Below, piece after piece: positions 1-9,119 of a stretch of DNA of 60,000 bases. The notes beneath the pieces are model-generated. The model made no database searches. It had not been told where the DNA came from and worked only from the letters and a program-made list of their open reading frames with translations. The stretch is from assembly GCF_037975245.1 (NCBI RefSeq), contig NC_092577.1, positions 24,055,398 to 24,115,397 on the forward strand, in the 5' to 3' direction. A program made the translations under genes and the position numbers. The DNA is from Apostichopus japonicus. Its lineage: Eukaryota; Echinodermata; Holothuroidea; Aspidochirotida; Stichopodidae. The number at the start of each line of letters is the position of its first letter. Within the stretch, counting starts at the first letter, position 1.

Positions 1-489
1 CGAGCAAAAGGATGCTAACACATGTAACATCATAGCAACGATCGTAGAAAGTACATTGAATCAACTGACTATTCCCAGTGAACACAAAGAGAGCCCATAT
101 TGCTGTACCAGTATGCAAAACATGATTTAACATATTTTCCATGCATGATCTTTGCAAAAAAAAAAAATTAATTCCCATGTTTCATGGCATTTGTATGATC
201 AACAAAAGTCCGCAAGTTTATCAGCCGTGGCCCCCAGTCTCCTACCCCCCCCCCCTCAACACACTCAGCTCACCCTTTCCCCCCATTTAGGCCCCTTTTT
301 GGCATGTCAAAGAACAAAACGATGTCACAAACCTGAGATTTAATTTACACATGGCATCCCAAGTACCACTTTCGCAAATAACGACTAGGACGCCTTGCCG
401 GTTTATTCTACTAGTAAAAAACAATGCAAATAATTGTAAGTTGATATTTTTACCAATGCAGATTTCCCCAACCTTTTCCGTAACCTTCA
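1..489. other. No gene seen
   Basis: AT-rich sequence with a poly-A run and a C-rich stretch near 245. Open frames here are short and unrecognisable. The 3' part may belong to the 5' region of the LINE ORF1 copy that follows. The same sequence is at 24,888-25,376. Confidence 0.5.
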
Positions 490-880
490 GTGCCATGGCT
501 GTTTCACATAGAAAGGTACTACTGGGCACCCATATTCAAAAGGTTTTACGAGGTGACCATTCCAACGTCTGCTTCATTTAAAATTGACGAAGATGCATGG
601 ACACAACTTAGGAAGGAACAGAAGGGGGCAAGACTACCATTGCAGTGGGTAAACGTCTTTTACGACGGGTTTCGTAAATCCAACCCACTCTGTGGCGTTG
701 GTGTTTAAAAGACACAGAGTTGCAAAACAGTGTAGTAGGAAAACATCCGGCATTATTTTCTCCGCCAGTGCATTATGTTGTATCTGCTACACTATCGATG
801 AATGAAAACCAAACAGGGCCCACATTGCATACCCGGGCCAGCCTCGCACTTGTTGGAGGTGTGGACTGGAAGGGCATGAG
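490..880 (+). pseudogene. LINE ORF1 (gag-like) remnant, 5' part
   Basis: This is the N-terminal side of a non-LTR retrotransposon ORF1, an RNA-binding protein of the retrotransposition particle. The clearest part is at its end, where the frame reads YPGQPRTCWRCGLEGHE. That is the start of a CCHC zinc knuckle preceded by the YPGQP-type sequence common before ORF1 knuckles in the Tx1/L1 group. The missing second half of this knuckle lies 2.2 kb downstream at 3,065, beyond an inserted DNA transposon. Upstream, coding character shifts between frames, and a TGA lies just before the knuckle frame, so the gene is dead. The start is approximate. Confidence 0.6.
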
Positions 881-1576
881 CAGGCGCGTATCCAGGATTT
901 TCAAACCCGGGGGGCGCGAATTACTATCTAAGCGGAGCGCCACCATAGGTTGGCGCGCAGCGTACAAGAAAATTTCTTGTTTCGAAACCCCCCCCCCCCC
1001 CCCCCAGATCACCGGAAACGGCACTTCTCGGTCTTGAAATGACCAACCAGATGTACACTTTTTGCCTGAGAACCAAGTATTTCCTAATAGTTTTTTTCCA
1101 TCCATAACCTTTTTGAAGATTGTGAAGCCGGCACACATGTTCGACCTGATCGCATGTCCTGTGGGTGTTTGCTTTTGTAGGTGATTTTACGTCGCGGCCC
1201 ACAATACCCGTCAGCCCCACTTTTCAAGGTTTTAAGCCCCGTATTTGTTCAGAATTTGAAAATTCACATTTCTCGTGAATAAACTCACTTGAAAACATAC
1301 CCATAATGTTGTACAAAATTTCATCTATGGACAACCAATATAGAAAAACTTCCTTCAACCCCTAACAGACCGGTCAAAATTGCACGAGTAGAGGGAAGTG
1401 TGATGCAGAATGTTGGTCAGAAATTTTCTCAAATTCAGACACAGTTAATTTATTGATGTACAAATATTAAAACCTCTTATAACGGCTATTATAAAACTTG
1501 GTTGAAGGAAATGAAAAAAATAGCAGATATTTCCTTCAACCGAACACTACACACATAGGCGTAGGAGGCGCGGTGG

Positions 1577-1954
1577 CAGTGGCGGAGCTAGGGGTATTGG
1601 TCAGGAGTGCGAGAATGGTCTGTAGGGGCGCTTTCGACACTATCTAAGCGGAGCGCCACCACTGGTTGGCGCGTAGCGTACAGAAAAATTTTCAGTAAAG
1701 ATACTCCCTAGATCGCCGGAAATGACCCTTTCCGGGCCTGGCTAATATGCAGATAAACGAAGAGTAAGGTGTCATCGCCAAATTACACCAACAAAATGTG
1801 ACAAATGTCAATAAGTAGATGAGAGCGCAATAAAAAAGTCAATAATCTAGAATAAGTCAAAAGTGGTCAAGAGCTGAAAAAGGCGCCAGCAGTCCATTCG
1901 AGTCCGTCAGGGGGGGTCATAGGCCCCCCTGACCGTATGGACGCTCCGCCACTG
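1577..1954. mobile_element. Nested hAT-like MITE
   Basis: A 378-bp element with perfect 12-bp terminal inverted repeats, CAGTGGCGGAGC. It is flanked by an 8-bp duplication, CGCGGTGG at 1,569-1,576 and CGCGGCGG at 1,955-1,962, which differ by one transition. An 8-bp duplication and CAGTGGCG ends are typical of hAT elements. The right end includes a strong hairpin (1,907-1,933) of G6/C6 arms. There is no coding capacity. It sits inside the larger 881-3,064 element, and the same nesting is seen in the spacer copy, so the insertion predates spread of the larger element. Confidence 0.75.
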
Positions 1955-2899
1955 CGCGGCGGTGGTGCAGCCCCTAATTCGCCATAACTAATGTAAAAGA
2001 GAGTTTTGACATAATTGGACCTCCATGCTTTTAATACATCTACATGAGACATGTCGTTGTTTACATTAGCTTCCCGCGGTGTACTGCGCAATTTGAACGG
2101 ACCGTACGGTACATGATGGCATGCGATGTAATAACCGATGCTTGCTTATATGATATTGGCATAAAAACGTTGAATGCGCGCCAAGCGCGCGAAAATTTTT
2201 GGTCAGTTTTTTCACGCAAGTCGGACAGTTTTGAGGCTTTTCATCCTGGAACGCCATTTTCATGCTCACTGATATGATGTGATATCTGCTGTTTGCGTTA
2301 CAAATTCGAACAGGCGCGTACCGAGGAATTTGCCAAGGGAGGGGCGTAGCCTGTAGGCAAATTATCTAAGCGTAGCGCCACCATAGGTTGGCGCGAAGCG
2401 TACAAGAAAATTTTGGCCGAAAATGCCTCCCAGATCGCTGGAAATGGCACTACCCAGGACCATTTCTTAGCGCGAAACGTACAAGCAAATTTTGGCAGAA
2501 AATGTCTCCCAGATCGCTGGAAATGACACTTCCCAGGCCTTGTAAGGTGCCTCTAAGCACTTTCTATTTTGAAATTACTTAGCGATATCATTTAAAAAAA
2601 TGCTGAATGGGGGGGGGGGCGGGCGGTCGCCCCCATTCCAAAATGCGTCATGTTCCCCGACGACACGGTCGAGTTCGAGACCAGCCACAGTTGGTTTCAT
2701 AGCACAATTCTACACACGCGTTATGATAGACCATATATAGTATATATATATAGATCATTTGTGAGAGAGGAAAATGGAAACGTCAAAAAATGGAGTTGTC
2801 GGTGTAAGGGGTAGGGTGAGTCACACTTTTACGAAATCATTGATCCGTCACTGGCTACCCGTGAATGTAATGATGTCACTGTTCCTCTTTCTCTTCCCG

Positions 2900-3012
2900 G
2901 TGTGTTCGCGTTTTTCTTTTACTCCCTTCTTTTCCTCCCTTTTTTTCTTTTCCCTTCCTTCCTCTCCTCCTCCTCTTTTTTCCCCTCTTTTTTTCTCTCC
3001 TCTTTTTCTTAC
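2900..3012. repeat. Polypyrimidine tract
   Basis: About 110 bases almost purely C and T on the + strand, near the right end of the hAT-like element. The related spacer copy (20,355-20,485) has a longer version. The tract explains the overlapping proline/serine/phenylalanine-rich and lysine/arginine-rich open frames on the two strands, which are not genes. Confidence 0.85.
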
Positions 3013-3064
3013 CCGGGGGGCGCGCGCCCCCAGCGCCCCCAGCGCCCCCCTGGATACGCACCTG

Positions 3065-3509
3065 ATGAGGCCAGGCTGTGCTCGAACAAGCGGTGTAGCC
3101 GCTGTTTACAGGTTGGGCATACCCTGGCCGAGTGTAAAGGAGATATCGTGTGTAACTCGTGTGGGAAAACGGGCCATCTCGTCCGTTTATGCCCAGACCG
3201 CTCATACGCCGCGAGAGTGGCTACGGGCGTGGCTGAAGCGGTCCCCGTTCCGGCCTCTGACACCATATCACCCGATGCTCCGTTGATTGCCCCAGTGTCC
3301 GACACTAGCGCCCCGGTGGAGGATTTGTTCCCCCTTTCGTGTCCCACCTCGTCTGCCGAGACTGCCCACTGAGGCAGAGCTGGACAAAACGGCGGAGATG
3401 GTACTAGCGGAGTGGCATGCGGAGCAGGATGCCGCTACGCCTGCCATCGGTGATATTAGTCGGGCTCCGAGCCAACTGGCCCAAGAGACATTAAGTGTCC
3501 CAGATTGTG
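3065..3509 (+). pseudogene. LINE ORF1 remnant, zinc-knuckle part
   Basis: This continues ORF1 after the DNA transposon. The frame shows the end of the interrupted knuckle (EARLC) and then two CCHC knuckles, CSRCLQVGHTLAEC and CNSCGKTGHLVRLC. These are C-x2-C-x4-H-x4-C single-strand nucleic-acid-binding modules. A proline/serine/acid-rich tail follows, with a TGA at 3,370-3,372 and a frame change after it. The transposon sits between GHE and ARLC of the first of three knuckles. At 3,509 the gene is interrupted again by an antisense LINE 3' fragment. The knuckle arrangement fits ORF1 of Tx1/L1-group LINEs. Confidence 0.75.
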
Positions 3510-3755
3510 CTTTTTACGTGATCCGCCATGCGGGATACAAAACGTCACGGCCAAACGGCACTACCGAACCATCCCATTCTGAAAAACGAAACCCAGGTCA
3601 AGCGAGCCAAAAAAACAACATACGCCCGCCGACCTGCAGAGACAAAAGACGCCCAACACCCCCCCCCCCACAGAAACATTCAAAAAACTACAAAAGGACG
3701 ACCCGCACGCAGCGAAACGAAAAACCCCTCCCAAACACACCACCGTCCAAAAAAG
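3510..3755 (-). mobile_element. 5'-truncated LINE 3' fragment (antisense)
   Basis: The reverse complement of this stretch matches the last ~240 bp of the LINE at 14,199-17,670, including its terminal CACGTAAAAAGCA. It is inserted antisense into ORF1. An imperfect 14-bp target-site duplication flanks it: TGTCCCAGATTGTG at 3,496-3,509 and TAGCCCGGATTGTG at 3,756-3,769. A C-rich run is present internally. This is a typical short retrotransposed LINE tail. Confidence 0.8.
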
Positions 3756-3943
3756 TAGCCCGGATTGTGACTCACCAATGGAGGACATTTGTGGCTAAGG
3801 AGTCCTCCGATTGGTTTGAGGAGACGAAACAGGCCACTGGTCTCATTGACTCGAGTGGCCCTTCCACCCTGCCCGCTTCCACTATACCGGACACGATGGT
3901 CGCTAGTGGACCTCCTGTTCCTGACAGGTTGACGGGGAGCTAA
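3756..3943 (+). pseudogene. LINE ORF1 remnant, 3' part
   Basis: Sequence following the antisense LINE fragment, likely the C-terminal end of the same ORF1. The present open frame crosses the insertion junction, so its first part is an artefact. The second duplicate copy (28,641-28,834) carries 6 extra bases, adding two codons (VA). No domain is recognisable here. Confidence 0.4.
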
Positions 3944-4290
3944 GAACTGTGCTCGCACGAAGGAAAAGGGGAACACTGCTAGGGGCCTGAAAAGACCCGT
4001 ATTGGGAAAACTTTGCAGGTAATGCGCAAGCCTGTCGGGACGGCGTACTCCGGATTAATTTTGGAGTGAGTTAGTTGTTAGGTCAGTGTGGTCGTTATAT
4101 AATATGGGTTGGGGGGTTCTGTTTGTGGTTTGAAGTTGGCTTTTTGGCTTGTGGAGCTTTATTGTTTTGGTTCTGTTGGCCTTTGGGTCCGTGTCCTTTT
4201 CCGCGTCACCTTTGACGCTACATTATATACATTTGTGGGTTAGTGAGAGATTTCTGTTTTTGGGTTTTCAGTTTGGTTTTTAACATTTGG
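3944..4290. other. Non-coding, LINE-derived linker or 3' region
   Basis: GT-rich sequence following ORF1. Two blocks here (about 4,165-4,200 and 4,215-4,280) resemble, in swapped order, a short insertion at 11,275-11,419 whose 3' end is CACGTAAAAAGCA, like the LINE end. It is therefore probably LINE-derived untranslated sequence. No gene is seen. Confidence 0.45.
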
Positions 4291-4379
4291 AAATGGATGG
4301 CAGTGTATTCGCCAGCGGAAATCTAACTGGAGCAGGTGCCGACAAATCAGCTATGAAGGGAGACGTCGACAAGTGAGAA

Positions 4380-6093
4380 GGACCTCGTTACCAGCCTCCT
4401 AGTGAAAGAGCAGCTCAACCTGAAAAAGTATATCCGGCAAATATCTGCAGTTCCAAGCTATATGATCACGTTCACAGACGCCGGAGTGCGCCTGTTCCAC
4501 GAGATGCAGTTCCGTTACATTGGGACGCAACGGGGTCCGTAGCCTGGAAGGCCGACAGTAAAGAATATCTTTACTATGCGATGCTGATGCCGAACCAAAC
4601 AAGACAGGAAGAAAATCTGAAAAGCTCACCATGCCCGGTGACCGAGCTGGTTACGATCAATAAATCTGAGCCTACCATATCAAACTGGCTTCAGATTTTC
4701 AGACATAGAGAGAAGAGTATTTATGGATACTCTGATTTCAAGCGATGACCGCAGCCTGCCATTACTTGTATCATACCTGGAAAGATGCTGGAAAATTGCC
4801 AATGGTGAGGCATCACAAGTTGAAGTAAATGGAATGAGTCTACATACCCGCTTCAGTCATGTAATGAAAGACGGCAAAGACTATTGCCGCAAATATTACA
4901 GGAAAGAACAGAAATGGTTTGTGATGATCATATTCCGTCTGCTTGCAGGAGTTCACCTTTTACCAGCGTACCGGCGATTATTGTTTTCCGTTTGTGTTGT
5001 ACTCCGAGATGAACGCTATACAGCGTTGTGCCAACTCCACAAAAAATCAATTCTCGATATTGTGTTACAACGAGAAGCAACAGAGACTGTTGAAGATGAA
5101 AGAGTCACAACTGCGACGAAGAGGTCAGTGGATGTGACAGTTCTGCCTCGCCAGTTAAACCTCAAACATCAAGGTACACAGAAGAAGAAGCACTTATGCA
5201 GGAAACATTAAGTTTTACTGCATTAAATCAAAGTGTCGATGCCAAAGCCAGAGAAGCTGTACAGAATGAAGCAAATTTAGAGGAAGCCATTGATCCTACA
5301 GTTAAGGCAAATACATTCAGAGGGGTACGACTCCTAGAGAAGATGTTGAAATATCTACTTCCGACAGTTGCCATTTAGTCCAATATAATGCTCGGAGACC
5401 TTACTCGACTTTCGCCATCATACATTAATGCAAATTACGACAGAAACTGATACTTTTTAAGAAAAAGTCACCCAGGAAAGAACCTGGGCACGAAAACCAA
5501 ACTACCAAACGACTGATCCGCTCTCAGCCCCAGTCCCCTTGCATCGGGACTGTGACTGTGTGATCATCGTCAGGTGTGTATCACCATTCCCTAAGGGAAC
5601 AGATACTACAGAAACTGATACTTGTTACGCAATCCGCCGCGGACTGAAGGTTATATGGAGTCATGGAACAAAATTTTCAAGACGACAACACTTGCAAATT
5701 ACAGACTCCGACTTGATGAACTGCTGCAAAGAATATATGTCGGAATTCAAGCACATCAACGAAAATACGTTCTCTAACACCGGGTAAAGAAACGAAGGAA
5801 GGCGGAAAAAATTAACCACATTAGTGCAAGAAAAGTGGAAAAGGAGCCGTACAGAAACGAGAGATGAAATGAAGTCGAGATCTGAAGCTGGGGTCATGAA
5901 AATAATGGAAATAATGAAAATAATGGAAATAATAAAACTAGAAAAGCAGCAGGAAAAGGGAAAGAAAGATGCTGCGCGTATGGTGACAACAAATGAGCAG
6001 CAAGGAGGAACCAATCGAAAAGAACAAGACAGATCACAACAACTGTCTAGACGGCTTAATGTACAGCATGAAATCCCCATTGCTGATCAATGA
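4380..6093 (+). pseudogene. MULE/NOF-like transposase remnant
   Basis: Decayed coding sequence of a DNA transposon, broken by frameshifts and stops. The best stretch (about 4,530-4,746) reads with few breaks and includes WDATGS, then KEYLYYAMLMPN, PVTELVT and NWLQIFRHRE. A later piece (4,723-4,900) has DDRSLPLLVSYLERCW and SHVMKDGKDYCRKYY. Another (5,287-5,400) has LLEKMLKYLLPTVAI, with a TAG where tryptophan would be expected, then SNIMLGDL. This order resembles NOF/MULE-like DDE transposases paired with a Ulp1 protease in invertebrate transposons. The family assignment is from memory of such proteins. A lysine/glutamate-rich coil (5,890-5,970) precedes the protease. A SINE interrupts it at 5,456-5,607. 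Confidence 0.55.
5456..5607 (-). mobile_element. U2-related SINE insertion
   Basis: A 152-bp insertion flanked by a perfect 16-bp target-site duplication, ACAGAAACTGATACTT at 5,440-5,455 and 5,608-5,623. On the minus strand it starts with AGTATCTGTTC, which lies in the 5' part of U2 snRNA. It then continues with a hairpin CCCTTAGGG and a body shared with the spacer copy at 23,805-23,921, where the U2-derived head is almost complete. The tail contains a CCCAGG/CCTGGG hairpin. It is not a U2 gene: only the head matches and no Sm site follows. It resembles a SINE with an snRNA head. Confidence 0.7.
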
Positions 6094-6279
6094 AAGTTAA
6101 CAAAAAACCTTGATCTGTAAAAACATGAAACTCCACATGCAACCCTGGGTGAAAGACCAGCAAAGACATTAAGGGAGACATCAGAAAACGCAAGCCCAAT
6201 AATCAATGATTACGAGAGCTCAGCGAATTATGACAAATATGAATCGTTGTTACGAAAATCATGGCTGAAATGATGAAGT

Positions 6280-6730
6280 AATTAACGATCAGCTTGGTTT
6301 CCTTCAAACCAAAGTTGCAGATTTCAATGTTTTTATCTGCAACTCATTTCACATGAGCTCAGGAATTCCTGCTAATGTACAAGCTCGTAAATGGTACAGA
6401 AGCTAGAGACTTGTTGATTGCACATGGGTTCTCCTCCCAGTCAATAAGGATGGATATCACTGGATCCTGTTAGCGGCAAATTTAGTAAGCAAATCTCTTT
6501 ATTTCCTCGACCCACTCAAATACTGCACGTCAAGTGATGAAATGAAGCGTTTCAGGTGTTTCATTTCAGATAGATCCTCATGAGAAGGCAAGCCGTTCAA
6601 ATGTCAGAAATGGCCAGTTAAGATGACATCTGAGTCGTGAAGAAACGACTGTGGACTTTATCTCCTTCTTTACGCCAAATCATTATTTCGAGGAAAGGTG
6701 AATCCATTTGTTGATATTCCGATGGAAAGG
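6280..6730 (+). pseudogene. Ulp1-type (C48) cysteine protease remnant
   Basis: Broken domain of the Ulp1/SENP family, which normally cleaves ubiquitin-like modifiers and is carried by several DNA transposon groups. All three catalytic positions are visible: WVLLPVNKDGYHWILL with the catalytic His at about 6,459, YFLDPL with the Asp at about 6,514, and NDCGLYLLLYAKSLF with the catalytic Cys at 6,650-6,652. Upstream the frame shows FLQTKVADFNVFICNSF, matching the start of the fold. A TAG before the His segment, a TGA before RNDCG and frame changes make it non-functional. It follows the transposase remnant on the same strand and likely belongs to the same element. Confidence 0.7.
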
Positions 6731-6739
6731 GATTGTATT

Positions 6740-7050
6740 TACAAAAATTTACATCACTTCGATATGAACAGACGATAGCATAAACATTAACAGCAAAGTA
6801 ATGGTTTTACACTCTGGAAGCTGACGGAAATCAATAAGAGACAAAAATGCGAATACGACCATGTGGCATCAATATTTATTTGTTCTTAGAGGATCAGCGA
6901 TATCTCAACAAGTATATTTCAAGTACAGCATGAAAGTGCAGATTGTGTTGAACTTTGTCACGAAAAATCTGCGGGTAGCTTGTTACACAGGCTAGCAACA
7001 ATTTTTCCGTAGAGATCTGCTGTGCTAAGGAGCCCTCGGCACGCAACAAC
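6740..7050. other. Possible Ty3/gypsy 5' LTR remnant
   Basis: No gene is seen. The stretch ends with AACA just before a primer-binding site at 7,051, so its right part should be an LTR. I could not find the left LTR boundary or a matching 3' LTR by eye. Confidence 0.3.
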
Positions 7051-7069
7051 TGGTGGCAGCGGTGGCATT
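7051..7069 (+). promoter_or_regulatory. tRNA-Leu primer-binding site
   Basis: TGGTGGCAGCGGTGGCATT is complementary to the 3' end of animal tRNA-Leu (AAG/TAG type, ending CCACCGCTGCCA plus CCA), with one mismatch near the end. It lies upstream of gag of the gypsy remnant, where a retrotransposon starts minus-strand DNA synthesis. The preceding ...ACA fits an LTR end with a two-base spacer. The tRNA sequence is from general knowledge. Confidence 0.65.
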
Positions 7070-7462
7070 CTGAACTCCTCGAAAAGAATACTAAACCAGA
7101 CCACCGGTTCTGAAGAAATTGTATGCTGGCTCAACAAAGGTGTAGCTATCTGGTGGAACAAAGAACAGAAAAGACAAAGAACAGAAAAGACTCTCCAACA
7201 AGGGACTCTGATGGTTCTCAGAGTCACACTCTGGTTCTCCCACAGAAGAGACTCCGGTTCTCTAAACAATGCAGTCTCGTAATTTTTACGGAAAGACTTT
7301 AGCTACTCATGCTGATGAACATAGTGGAGAAATCTGCAATGCAGTCTGGCAATACTTGAGCTTGAACCGATGATAGAGAAGAATTGTACTATCTTTAGGA
7401 AGAATATTGGGACTTGTCAAATTATTCCTGAAAGAATCAAGAAAACACTCTGCATACACCAA

Positions 7463-8220
7463 CTATGTCAGAGGCACATTCAAATGAATACTGGCTGCTA
7501 ATGGACGAATGTACGTCACCTGTGAGCTCACAGCCATCAAGAAATCCATTCCAGAAGGAAGAAAGGCTACAGACCAATCCTTTCCTGAACACAGACTGTG
7601 ACCAAAGGGATATGAATCAATCCCTATACTACACTCCATACCAGAGAGAAAGTCATGGCTATGTTGCCCAGAACTAACAATCAGTTCGGGTACCCCCAAT
7701 CATCCGCAGCACGTGTAAATGCTAACACTCCAACATATGACGAATCAACCCCATGGAAAGATTTTTTCATTCAACTCGAGATAGTGTCGGAACTCCGTGG
7801 CGGGAGCCCGCTTTCGATGGCATTAAAACCTGGCAGCGAATCTCAGAGGGCCAGCTCAAGCACTATTGGGATCTATCTCCCTGAAGAGTATATGAGAAAT
7901 GACCAGGCTCTCTAACAGTAGCATTAAAGCAGAGGTTCGCTCCATAAAATCAATGCGAACTGCACAAAGCCCTACTCCGGAACCAAAATGTCAGTCTACC
8001 AGAATTGGCACAGATTTGCGTAGACAAGTATTTAAGGCCTGTCCTGATGCTCCCGGCGGCTCCATGCATGATGCATTGGCGAAAGAATATTTTGTTGACT
8101 GCTTGCAAGATCCAGATACCAGATGGCGGGTTTACCAATCTAGACCTACGACCCTACAGGAAGCTGTCATTGCAAGAAAGCTTGTTCGAGATGTGGCTTC
8201 CGGCGGAACTGTGACCTGAC
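7463..8220 (+). pseudogene. Ty3/gypsy gag remnant
   Basis: Gag region of an LTR retrotransposon in several frames (7,465-7,677, 7,655-7,915 and 7,899-8,219). The last piece, with CPDAPGGSMHDALAKEYFV and DPDTRWRVYQSRPTTLQEAV, is typical of the capsid C-terminal half of Ty3/gypsy Gag (the '...LAKDQFIDAL...RQSRPATL...' pattern). An internal part begins STPWKDFFIQLEIVSEL. Several frameshifts separate the parts, so no functional Gag is encoded. It lies 0.4 kb after the primer-binding site and before the protease and RT remnants, in canonical order. Confidence 0.7.
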
Positions 8221-8369
8221 GAATCTGGTGAGACAAAACCTAGAGAGCAGACTCAGCAGAGTGAGATGACAAGCGCCCTCATCGAAGCAATTAGAGCGGC
8301 TTTAACGAACTTAAAGGCGAGCTCAAGAACAACAGGGGCCAGAGATATACAGGAAGTGGCAAACCGGGT

Positions 8370-9114
8370 GGAGTGGAGTTCAGAGGACGATGTTTTAAAT
8401 GCAACAAGTAAGGTCATAGGGCTACAGATTATCCTGAAGGGGCCATGCAAACATCACCACAGGAAAACTCCAACCTGTCGAGTTTAGGGGTCGAAGGTCG
8501 GTAGTAGGGGACACTACAACCTCCGTGAAGTCAGCGAAAAGGGGGAGCAAGTAGCCGAGATGTAACAGTTGAAGGGCAATTGGAGAACGTCAAATTTTTA
8601 TTTGTCGTAGACACCGGGCAGATGTCACCATCGTAAGGCCAGATGTCTACAATGCCATTTCTGTACCAAGTATGGGTAGCGGACATCGAGACTGAAGGAA
8701 ACCTGGGAATTGATTTCTTGCGGGACTACAACTCAGATTGAGGCTGGTAGCGGAAAGGTTACGATAGGAGAGCAAACCTCCGGGAATGTGGAGCAAGTTG
8801 AAGTGTCTTGCTGCCGCATTAGAATTGCCGAGAATGTCATGATTCCTCCTGGCTGTGAAGCAGTTGTACCGGCATCCCTGGAAAAGAAATCCAATGGAAT
8901 TGCCGCCGTTGTAGAGATGCTGCCGAGGTTTCTTGATAAACATGGAATGATGGTAGCTCGAGCAGTTGCCCCAGTAAGAGTGCTGAACCTGACGGACCAA
9001 CACAAGACGATCTATGAGGCTACAAATGTTGCCACCTGTGAACCTGCCAAGGAGATCTGCCGAATGATCAACACTAGCCCTACTGAAGAGAAATGTTCTC
9101 AAGAGTCAACGTAA
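8370..9114 (+). pseudogene. Ty3/gypsy zinc knuckle and protease remnant
   Basis: At about 8,389-8,436 a nucleocapsid knuckle is visible (CFKCNK, stop, GHRATDY). The last cysteine is tyrosine and a TAA sits inside it. At 8,600-8,640 the aspartic protease signature VVDTG is followed by DVTIVRPD only after a one-base frameshift. Further on, GIDFLRDYNSD matches the end of the protease. The open frame 8,710-9,114 (SCCRIRIAENVMIPPGCEAVVPASL and following) resembles the protease-RT linker of gypsy polyproteins. The piece is inactive. Confidence 0.7.
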
Positions 9115-9119
9115 GTCCC

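Larger units (their letters stand above)
881..3064. mobile_element. hAT-like non-autonomous DNA transposon (2.2 kb)
   Basis: The ends are inverted: CAGGCGCGTATCCAGG at the left and its complement, with one mismatch, at the right (3,049-3,064). The flanks carry a 5-bp target-site duplication, ATGAG, at 876-880 and 3,065-3,069. A related element in the spacer has the same ends with the duplication ATGAA, which supports the boundaries. There is no transposase frame. Internally there are repeated modules around the motif CTATCTAAGCGGAGCGCCAC (about 925, 1,638 and 2,363), a nested smaller element (1,577-1,954), and a 3' polypyrimidine tract. CAGG-type ends with 5-8 bp duplications suggest hAT (hAT5-like); this assignment is inference. 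Confidence 0.8.

Noticed and set aside
881-3064. Autonomous hAT transposon
   Set aside because: No transposase or other long frame is present. The element is non-autonomous.
2774-3286. 170-codon and overlapping frames across the transposon end
   Set aside because: They start in the hAT-like element, cross its polypyrimidine tract and run into ORF1 in the wrong frame. They are junction artefacts.
8647-9102. 151-codon minus-strand frame
   Set aside because: It is the antisense shadow of the gypsy protease-RT linker, which has recognisable motifs on the + strand.
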